A stretch of DNA of 12,742 nt from the NCBI GenBank assembly GCA_044349205.1, contig JBIKRJ010000051.1, positions 1 through 12,742 on the forward strand. The letters run 5' to 3'. Source of the stretch: UBA9547 sp044349205. Lineage in GTDB: Bacteria > Bacteroidota > Bacteroidia > Cytophagales > UBA9547. A program made the translations under genes and the position numbers. This document shows positions 7,275 through 12,742 of the stretch, in pieces. How positions within the stretch are numbered: the first letter of the stretch is position 1; every line of letters begins with the position of its first letter. Under the pieces are notes generated by a model, which was given only the letters and a program-made list of their open reading frames with translations, was not told where the DNA came from and did not search any database.

Positions 7275-8008
7275 TGCTTTCATTCTTTTTCAAAAAATCG
7301 CAACCCATTCAGCATCAGTCGGACTTTCTTTTTACCGATATGCATTCGCACCTGTTGCCTAACTTGGACGATGGAGCTGCCGAATTGGAAGAGAGCTTGG
7401 ATTTGCTGCGGAAGTTTGTCGAAATGGGGTATAAAAAAGCCATTCTTACCCCTCATATAATGGGCGATGCTTACAAAAATACTCCTAGTGGCATTAGAGA
7501 AAAGCTTGAGTTGCTCAAATCCCATGCCAAAGACTTGGACATTCGCCTTGAAGCCGCGGCAGAATATTATGTGGACGATTTGCTCTACAGCAAATTGGAA
7601 GCCAATGAAGAGATTCTGTTTTTTGGACAACGAAAATATGTACTGATAGAAACTTCCTACATCAACGAATCTTCCTATCTTACCCATGTGTGCTTTGAAT
7701 TGCAATCAAAAGGATATCAACCTGTGTTGGCACATCCTGAAAGATACATATACTTGTACAACGACTTTGGCAAATACGAAGAATTGTGCGACCGTGGGTT
7801 GCTTTTACAACTGAATATCAGCAGTTTAGTAGGGTACTATTCGCCTATGGCTAAAAAAATTGCTGAAAAATTGATAGACAATAAAATGGTGCACATGGTG
7901 GGCACCGACTGCCATAGCATGAAGCAAACAGTTGCGCTCGAAAAGGCTATGCAAACTAGCTACTTTTACAAGCTCAGAGATTTACCTTTATTAAATAATA
8001 CGCTGTAA
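7274..8008 (+). CDS. PHP-domain tyrosine-protein phosphatase (CpsB/YwqE/CapC family)
   Basis: This 244-residue cytoplasmic metal-dependent phosphatase probably removes phosphate from the tyrosine tail of the preceding kinase. PHP-type metal-ligand motifs are present in order: DMHSHLLP (H24, H26), LDDG (32-34), TPH (H61), AAAEYY (E97), LAHPERY (H154) and GTDCHS (D212, H214). Length matches CpsB and YwqE. There is no low-molecular-weight phosphatase (Wzb) signature such as CX5R near the N-terminus. The ATG at 7274 overlaps the kinase stop (TGATG), so the two are likely translated together. The first roughly 18 residues before the catalytic strand are poorly conserved in type, but no better start is visible. 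The next gene begins directly after the stop. Confidence 0.92.
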   Translation: MLSFFFKKSQPIQHQSDFLFTDMHSHLLPNLDDGAAELEESLDLLRKFVEMGYKKAILTPHIMGDAYKNTPSGIREKLELLKSHAKDLDIRLEAAAEYYVDDLLYSKLEANEEILFFGQRKYVLIETSYINESSYLTHVCFELQSKGYQPVLAHPERYIYLYNDFGKYEELCDRGLLLQLNISSLVGYYSPMAKKIAEKLIDNKMVHMVGTDCHSMKQTVALEKAMQTSYFYKLRDLPLLNNTL

Positions 8009-8980
8009 GTGAAGATATTCCTAACAGGTGCCAACGGTTTGGTTGGTTCTTTCGTGCTGAAGCAATTATTGTCTGAAGGACACGAAACGGTTATTTTACT
8101 GCGTCCCAATGCAAAAACCGAGGCCATTTCGGCTATGTTGCCTTCTTGCCAAACAATACAAGGCGATTTGTTGGATATAGGACTTTTGGTCAAAGCCATG
8201 GATACTTGCGATGCGGTGGTGCATTGTGCCGGAAAAGTTTCCTTTGACCCTCGCAAAACTGTCGAGATATACGAGTCAAATGTGGTAGGAACGGCCAATG
8301 TGGTGAATGCTTGTTTGATCTCGGGGGTGAAAAAACTGATACATGTTAGTTCCATTGCCGCTTTGGGAAGAAAAGAACAAAGCACCGAAATTGACGAAAA
8401 AGCGAAATGGGAAGACGGCAACCTGAATTCGTTTTATGCCAAATCGAAGTATTTAGCCGAACTGGAGGTTTTTAGGGGTGCAGAAGAAGGGTTGGATATA
8501 TCTATCGTAAATCCTTCCATTGTCATTGGCCCTGGCGACGAGCACCGTTCTAGCACTAAATTGTTGGCATGGGTCAAAAACATGCCTTGGTTCTATCCGA
8601 GAGGGTATTTGAACATTGTAGATGTGCGAGATGTAGCCAACAGCATTTGTCAGTTGCTTGTATGGCCGCATCCTAAACGATTAATACTCAATTCGGCTAC
8701 TATTTCATACCATGACTTTTATTCTATTGTACGCCAAACACTTGGTGTGAAAGGCAAAATGTATTGCATTCCCTCTTTTTTCTTGAGATGTATTGCTTTT
8801 CTACATTCGATAAAAAGATTTTTTACTGGTGGTGAACCACTTTTAACAAAGGAAAGTCTTAAACTTATAAACAAGAAATATGTATATAAGTCTCTTTATT
8901 ACAATACTTTAATTGGAAAGGAATTGATAACCCCTGAAGAAAGTATTCCTTGGGCTTTGAAAGAAATGTCCAAACAGTAA
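8009..8980 (+). CDS. Extended SDR NAD(P)-dependent epimerase/dehydratase/reductase
   Basis: This 323-residue protein has the extended short-chain dehydrogenase fold. The N-terminal Rossmann motif TGANGLVG carries G7, G10 and G13. An HCAG motif follows the VVHCAGKVSF strand. The catalytic set is serine in HVSS (114-115) and Y143-x3-K147 (YAKSK). NPSIVIGPGDEH is the usual post-catalytic segment. The sequence resembles dihydroflavonol-4-reductase-like members, acting on sugar nucleotides, steroid-like or polyketide-like ketones; the substrate cannot be fixed. The start is GTG at 8009, immediately after the phosphatase stop (TAA then GTG); MKIFLTGA is the normal family beginning. It closes the export operon. 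The last third of the gene looks more AT-rich than the rest. Its stop is only 7 bp from the converging yggS stop. Confidence 0.85.
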   Translation: MKIFLTGANGLVGSFVLKQLLSEGHETVILLRPNAKTEAISAMLPSCQTIQGDLLDIGLLVKAMDTCDAVVHCAGKVSFDPRKTVEIYESNVVGTANVVNACLISGVKKLIHVSSIAALGRKEQSTEIDEKAKWEDGNLNSFYAKSKYLAELEVFRGAEEGLDISIVNPSIVIGPGDEHRSSTKLLAWVKNMPWFYPRGYLNIVDVRDVANSICQLLVWPHPKRLILNSATISYHDFYSIVRQTLGVKGKMYCIPSFFLRCIAFLHSIKRFFTGGEPLLTKESLKLINKKYVYKSLYYNTLIGKELITPEESIPWALKEMSKQ

Positions 8981-8987
8981 AAATACT

Positions 8988-9653
8988 TCAGTTGGTTGCG
9001 TAGTTGCGATTGCCAAACAAAGCCGAGCCTACTCTTATCAGGTTACTTCCTTCTTCCAAGGCAATGCCATAATCGCTGCTCATTCCCATTGAAAGAGTTT
9101 GAAAATGAGGATTTTTTGGACGAAGACGGTCATAAAAAACTTTCAGATTCCGAAATTCTTGCCTTATCACATTGGAATCTTGCGTATTACTGGCCATGCC
9201 CATTAGACCTACCAAACGAATATTGTGCATATTTTTCACTTCCACCGAAGCCAATATTTCTTCAGCTTCGTCAAAACCCAGTCCAAATTTAGTTTCTTCT
9301 TGTGCGATGTATATTTGCAAAAGACAATCTATAACACGTTCATTTTTAATGGCTTGCTTGTTTATTTCTTTCAATAGGTTTAGGCCATCTACCGAATGGA
9401 TAAGGCTAACAAATGGCGCAATGTATTTTACTTTGTTGCTTTGCAAATGGCCTATCATATGCCATGCAATGTCTTTTGGCAACACTTCGTATTTGGCTAC
9501 CATCTCTTGCACTTTGTTTTCACCAAAAACCTTAATTCCCAGCTTGTAAGCTTCCTCCAGCGTATCAACCGAATGGGTTTTGGTGACAGCTACCAAAGTG
9601 CATTTTTTGTCTTTCAAAAATTCGTTTAAGTGCTTTACGTTTTCAGCCAGCAT
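8988..9653 (-). CDS. yggS: YggS/YlmE/PLPBP-family pyridoxal-5'-phosphate homeostasis protein
   Basis: This 221-residue cytoplasmic protein binds PLP on a single TIM-barrel domain and helps balance the free B6 pool; the family has no firmly established catalytic reaction. PLP is expected on K25 in the AVTKT strand. Other family marks are FGENKVQE, the WHMIGHLQSNK segment, GLMGMAS, LSMGMSSDY and, near the C-terminus, IRVGSALFG, which forms the phosphate-binding region. Length is slightly short of the usual 225-235 because the N-terminus is compact. The ATG at 9651-9653 lies 18 nt downstream of a perfect TAnnTTTG element. It stands alone on the minus strand and converges on the SDR gene with no room for a terminator between the stops. 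Confidence 0.93.
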   Translation of the reverse strand: MLAENVKHLNEFLKDKKCTLVAVTKTHSVDTLEEAYKLGIKVFGENKVQEMVAKYEVLPKDIAWHMIGHLQSNKVKYIAPFVSLIHSVDGLNLLKEINKQAIKNERVIDCLLQIYIAQEETKFGLGFDEAEEILASVEVKNMHNIRLVGLMGMASNTQDSNVIRQEFRNLKVFYDRLRPKNPHFQTLSMGMSSDYGIALEEGSNLIRVGSALFGNRNYATN

Positions 9654-9671
9654 ATTTCAAATTTGCTTTTT

Positions 9672-9679
9672 CAAATATA
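9672..9679 (-). promoter_or_regulatory. Bacteroidota-type -7 promoter element of yggS
   Basis: Read on the minus strand this is TATATTTG, an exact match to TAnnTTTG. It ends 18 nt before the yggS ATG, implying a leader of about a dozen bases. No convincing TTTG/TTG -33 element is present at the usual distance. Confidence 0.5.
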
Positions 9680-9751
9680 AGGTATAGGCGGGAAGCATTG
9701 TGGATTACTGTTAAAAAATGGTTAATCGACTTCGTTATAGGCCAAATAGTG

Positions 9752-9760
9752 TACTTTTGC
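9752..9760 (+). promoter_or_regulatory. Bacteroidota-type -7 promoter element of the GH3-hisF-methyltransferase unit
   Basis: TACTTTTGC matches TAnnTTTG exactly and adds the frequently seen trailing C. It ends 17 nt before the ATG at 9778. A weak -33 candidate, TTCG, lies at 9731-9734 with a 17-bp spacer. The element falls inside the region that would be coding if the upstream ATG at 9718 were used, so it argues for the 9778 start. Confidence 0.55.
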
Positions 9761-9777
9761 CACTGTTTATACCTAAT

Positions 9778-11343
9778 ATGGCCATTCTAGGAGCATTATT
9801 AAAAAACGGAGTCAAACTGGGCAAGGCGATTGAACAAGAAAACAAATCGCCGTTCAAGCTTCAAAAGAAGCAATTGAAAAAGCTATTGAAGATGTCGATG
9901 TTTACCGAAATCGGTAAAAAATATCATTTCGATAGGGTATTGGCACCGCTTAGTTTGTTGAGTCTTTCCAATAAAAGAGAGTTTTACAACCGCTACAAAA
10001 AAAATGTTCCCATTTATTCCTACAACCGAATTTACAACGAGTTTTGGCACAAAAGCTTAGATGGAAAAGCAGATGTAACTTGGCCGGGCAAAGTCAAATA
10101 TTTTGCATTGAGCTCTGGTACTTCCGAAGCGGCTACCAAGCACATTCCTGTGACCAAGCACATGATCAAGGCTATTCGCAAAACTAGCCTAAGACAAGTA
10201 CTCGCCTTGCATCACTACCATTTACCCTCCGATATTTACACTAAAGGAATTTTGATGTTGGGAGGTAGTACCCATTTGCACTACAATGGCACCTATTTCG
10301 AAGGCGATTTAAGCGGGATTGGCGCTTCCAACTTACCTTTTTGGTTTCAGCATTTTTACAAGCCAGGTAGGCGCATATCTCGTTACCGCGATTGGAACGA
10401 AAAACTGGAGGAAATCGTGAAGGCTGCCCCCAATTGGGACATAGGCTTTATAGTTGGCGTGCCTGCTTGGATGCAGATTTTGCTTGAAATGATTATTGAA
10501 CGATATAAGTTAAAAAATATTCATGAGATATGGCCCAATCTTTCGGTGTATACCCATGGCGGCGTGTCTTTTGAACCGTATAAAAAAGGCTTTGAAAAAT
10601 TGCTTGGCAGGCCTATTAAATACATCGAAACGTATTTGGCTTCGGAAGGATTTATCGCTTTCCAAGATGATCCCAACAGTGAGGGGATGAAGATGATTTT
10701 GAACAATGGTATTTTTTACGAGTTTGTACCCTTCAATTCAGACAATTTCGATGCCGATGGCGAAATAAAAGACAAGGCTCAGACCTTGATCATAGACGAG
10801 GTGGAAGAAGGCAAGGAATATGCTTTGTTGCTGAGCTCTTGTGCGGGTGCTTGGCGCTATTTGATAGGCGATGTGGTACGTTTTCTAAACAAGAAAAAAG
10901 CCGAGATTGTGATTACAGGTCGTACAAAACACTATTTGAGCCTGTGCGGCGAACACCTTTCAGTCGACAATATGAACAAGGCTATCGAAATGGTTTCTAA
11001 CGACTTGAATATCGATATCAAAGAATTTGCAGTGGCTGGCATACCTCATCAAACTTTGTTTGCGCATCATTGGTGGATAGGATGCGATTCGCCAGTAGAC
11101 CAGTACCTGTTAAAAAATAAATTGGATGATTATTTGAAAGAACTGAACGACGACTACAAGGTAGAACGCATCGCTGCTCTAAAAGATGTATTTCTTACGG
11201 TGTTACCCACCGAAGTTTTTTATGCTTGGATGGAAAGCAAGGGCAAAGTTGGTTCGCAAAATAAGTTTCCACGCGTGTTGAAGAATGGCACATTGGATAG
11301 CTGGGTCGATTTTATAAGAGAATGGAAAACGGATAAAGTTTAA
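9778..11343 (+). CDS. GH3-family acyl-adenylate-forming protein (GH3 auxin-responsive promoter family)
   Basis: This 521-residue protein belongs to the GH3 branch of adenylate-forming enzymes. Characterised plant members activate a carboxylic acid (such as jasmonate or indole acetate) as acyl-AMP and join it to an amino acid; the bacterial substrates are not known to me. The ATP-binding motif LSSGTSE spans 111-117. The second adenylate motif YLASEGF is at 286-292 and the third, LIGDVV, is at 362-367. A C-terminal lid domain follows (about 390-521, starting near GRTKHYLSLCGEH). The start at 9778 (MAILGALLKNG) is preferred over an in-frame ATG at 9718 because the family usually begins this way and a promoter element lies between the two. 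hisF follows after 3 bp. Confidence 0.88.
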   Translation: MAILGALLKNGVKLGKAIEQENKSPFKLQKKQLKKLLKMSMFTEIGKKYHFDRVLAPLSLLSLSNKREFYNRYKKNVPIYSYNRIYNEFWHKSLDGKADVTWPGKVKYFALSSGTSEAATKHIPVTKHMIKAIRKTSLRQVLALHHYHLPSDIYTKGILMLGGSTHLHYNGTYFEGDLSGIGASNLPFWFQHFYKPGRRISRYRDWNEKLEEIVKAAPNWDIGFIVGVPAWMQILLEMIIERYKLKNIHEIWPNLSVYTHGGVSFEPYKKGFEKLLGRPIKYIETYLASEGFIAFQDDPNSEGMKMILNNGIFYEFVPFNSDNFDADGEIKDKAQTLIIDEVEEGKEYALLLSSCAGAWRYLIGDVVRFLNKKKAEIVITGRTKHYLSLCGEHLSVDNMNKAIEMVSNDLNIDIKEFAVAGIPHQTLFAHHWWIGCDSPVDQYLLKNKLDDYLKELNDDYKVERIAALKDVFLTVLPTEVFYAWMESKGKVGSQNKFPRVLKNGTLDSWVDFIREWKTDKV

Positions 11344-11346
11344 TAC

Positions 11347-12102
11347 ATGCTTGCCAAACGCATTATTCCTTGCCTCGACATCAAAGACGGAAAAACCGTA
11401 AAGGGCGTCAATTTTTTAGAGCTCCGCGATGCAGGCGACCCTGTAGAATTGGCCGAAGCCTATGCGCGTGCTGGAGCCGACGAGCTCGTTTTCTTGGACA
11501 TCACCGCAACAGTTGAAAAGCGAAAAACATTGGTGGAATTGGTCAAAAGAATAGCTTCTGTCATCAACATTCCTTTTACGGTAGGTGGAGGTATTTCTTC
11601 CGTGGAAGATGTTTCGGCATTGTTGGCGGCTGGTGCCGACAAAATTTCCATCAATTCATCGGCAGTGAAAAACCCCGATTTGGTCAACAAATTGGCGTTG
11701 GAGTTTGGGAGTCAGTGCGTAGTAGTGGCCATCGATACCAAAAAAGTAGGCGACAAGCACATCGTGCATACGCACGGCGGACGAACATCTACCGAAATCG
11801 ACACGCTTATATGGTCTAAAGAAGTACAAAACCGTGGTGCGGGTGAAATATTGCTTACCTCAATGGACCACGATGGTTGCAAACAAGGTTTTGCTTGTGA
11901 ACTTACCGCTACAGTTTCACAAAATGCCAATATTCCCGTTATCGCTTCTGGAGGGGCAGGCACTATAGCTCATTTTACCGATGTTTTTACAACAGGAAAA
12001 GCCGATGCCGCATTGGCTGCCAGTATTTTCCATTTCAAAGAAATAGAAATTCCGACATTGAAATCCTATCTCCACCAAAAAGGTATAGAGGTCAGATTGT
12101 AA
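11347..12102 (+). CDS. hisF: Imidazole glycerol phosphate synthase cyclase subunit
   Basis: This 251-residue TIM-barrel enzyme is the cyclase half of imidazole glycerol phosphate synthase. With ammonia delivered by HisH it converts PRFAR to imidazole glycerol phosphate and AICAR in histidine synthesis. Both catalytic aspartates are at their standard positions: D11 (IPCLDIKDG) and D130 (VVVAIDTKK). The two phosphate-binding sites are intact (TVGGGISS at 78-85, and ASGGAGT in the C-terminal half). Nothing indicates loss of function. No hisH, hisA or hisI/E is nearby: it lies between a GH3-family gene (3-bp gap) and a methyltransferase (10-bp gap), so its operon membership is unusual. HisF-like proteins of LPS amidation clusters (WbuZ type) are an alternative, but the sequence looks like ordinary HisF. 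Confidence 0.95.
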   Translation: MLAKRIIPCLDIKDGKTVKGVNFLELRDAGDPVELAEAYARAGADELVFLDITATVEKRKTLVELVKRIASVINIPFTVGGGISSVEDVSALLAAGADKISINSSAVKNPDLVNKLALEFGSQCVVVAIDTKKVGDKHIVHTHGGRTSTEIDTLIWSKEVQNRGAGEILLTSMDHDGCKQGFACELTATVSQNANIPVIASGGAGTIAHFTDVFTTGKADAALAASIFHFKEIEIPTLKSYLHQKGIEVRL

Positions 12103-12112
12103 CATTGCTTGC

Positions 12113-12742
12113 ATGTTTAGCAAAGAGGAAGTTGCCGAATACTATAACACTACTCAGTCGCACTACGAGCAATGGTGGGACTTGGGCAAAAGCCTTTCTT
12201 TGCACTATGGCATTTGGGAAAAAGGCATAACGAGTTTCAGGGAGTCTTTGGCCAATACCAACCGTGTTTTGATGGATTTTGCAAAAGTTTCTTCTACCGA
12301 CAAGGTGCTAGATGCAGGGTGTGGGGTAGGGGGTGCGGCTCTTTTTTTGGCAAAAGAAAAAAATGTGCAGGTAACAGGCATCTCGCTCAGTGAAAAGCAG
12401 ATAGCTTTTGCCCAAAAAATAGCCCTAAATAGAAACTTGGCCAATAAAGTCGATTTTTTGAAGATGGACTATACGCAAACTTCTTTCGAATCGGAGACAT
12501 TTGATGTGGTTTGGGCTTGTGAAAGTGTTTCCTCCGCGCTCGACAAAAATCTTTTCATTCAGGAAGCATTTCGAATACTGAAAAAAGGAGGTAGGCTGGT
12601 GATGAGCGATTGTTTTTTGACCCATAGCCAGCAAACCGACCAACATTCTTGGATAAAGAAGTGGAATTTGACTTGGGGAGTATCGCATTTGGTTTCCCTC
12701 GATTCTTTTGTGGATGGTCTTGCCAAGCAAGGATTCACCTCG
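12113..12742 (+). CDS. SAM-dependent methyltransferase, tocopherol/sterol-methyltransferase-like (5' part)
   Basis: An open frame starts at ATG 12113 and runs off the right edge, giving the first 210 residues. It is a class I Rossmann-fold methyltransferase. The N-terminus (YYNTTQSHYEQWW, then LHYGIWEKG at 30-38) resembles the leader of gamma-tocopherol and sterol C-methyltransferase relatives. Motif I is VLDAGCGVGG (65-74), followed by VTGISLSEKQIAFAQ, which binds the SAM ribose. FDVVWACESV and LKKGGRLVMSD match the later conserved strands. Full-length relatives are around 260-290 residues, so most of the catalytic core is present and the C-terminus is missing. The substrate is unknown: small lipids, quinone-like rings or isoprenoids are typical for relatives. 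It starts 10 bp after hisF and is probably in the same transcript. Confidence 0.85.
   Translation, partial: MFSKEEVAEYYNTTQSHYEQWWDLGKSLSLHYGIWEKGITSFRESLANTNRVLMDFAKVSSTDKVLDAGCGVGGAALFLAKEKNVQVTGISLSEKQIAFAQKIALNRNLANKVDFLKMDYTQTSFESETFDVVWACESVSSALDKNLFIQEAFRILKKGGRLVMSDCFLTHSQQTDQHSWIKKWNLTWGVSHLVSLDSFVDGLAKQGFTS

Noticed and set aside
8690..8980. More AT-rich 3' third of the SDR gene as a sign of recombination or transfer
   Set aside because: Judged by eye only; the protein remains continuous to a normal C-terminus and no junction or repeat was seen.
11347..12102. HisF as an LPS-amidation (WbuZ-type) protein linked to the polysaccharide locus
   Set aside because: The sequence looks like canonical HisF with both catalytic aspartates, there is no WbuX or WbuY-like partner, and yggS on the other strand separates it from the export operon.
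1..12742. CRISPR arrays, insertion sequences, toxin-antitoxin or phage-defence genes
   Set aside because: No direct-repeat arrays, transposase motifs, terminal inverted repeats or defence-type domains were seen; all sizeable coding space is accounted for by recognisable families.

Overview
The window looks like a chromosomal segment from a member of the Bacteroidota, of undetermined class. The evidence is threefold. Several genes are preceded by the phylum's -7 type promoter element (TAnnTTTG or close variants) instead of a clear Shine-Dalgarno sequence. The DNA is moderately AT-rich. The proteins have the flavour of that phylum: a GH3-family enzyme, a short Wza-type lipoprotein, and a Wzc-type kinase paired with a PHP-type phosphatase. 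I saw no rRNA, tRNA, CRISPR array, insertion sequence, integrase or phage gene. No gene-free gap exceeds 160 bases.

Layout. (1) Positions 1-183 hold the 3' end of a plus-strand gene, probably an NmrA/SDR-like NAD(P)-binding protein. It converges on a minus-strand pair, serS then udk (2153 down to 236), with a perfect 12-bp inverted repeat between them that probably serves as a terminator. (2) From a divergent intergenic region (2154-2309) a tight plus-strand block runs to 8980: a GT4 glycosyltransferase (TTG start), rfbC, a Wza-like outer-membrane export lipoprotein, a Wzc-like tyrosine autokinase, a CpsB/YwqE-type PHP phosphatase and an extended SDR (GTG start). The last five genes are 1 bp apart, overlapping or directly abutting, so they are very likely one operon. 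(3) A minus-strand YggS-family PLP-binding protein (9653-8988) converges on the SDR with only 7 bp between stop codons. (4) From a second divergent promoter region (9654-9777) a plus-strand unit starts: GH3-family protein, hisF (3-bp gap) and a SAM-dependent methyltransferase (10-bp gap) that runs off the right edge.

How the genes work together. The central block is the envelope part of a Wzy-dependent-type polysaccharide export system: an outer-membrane portal, an inner-membrane co-polymerase/tyrosine kinase and its likely phosphatase. With it come one sugar transferase, one dTDP-sugar epimerase and a sugar- or lipid-type reductase. No flippase, polymerase, initiating sugar-phosphate transferase or rfbA/B/D is present here, so the rest of the pathway must lie elsewhere. 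serS, udk, yggS and hisF are housekeeping genes. The GH3-hisF-methyltransferase grouping is the least explained arrangement. Nothing in the window is a clear-cut unknown defence or mobile system. The points most worth following are that grouping, the tyrosine-rich kinase tail, and the strikingly uniform promoter-to-start spacing.
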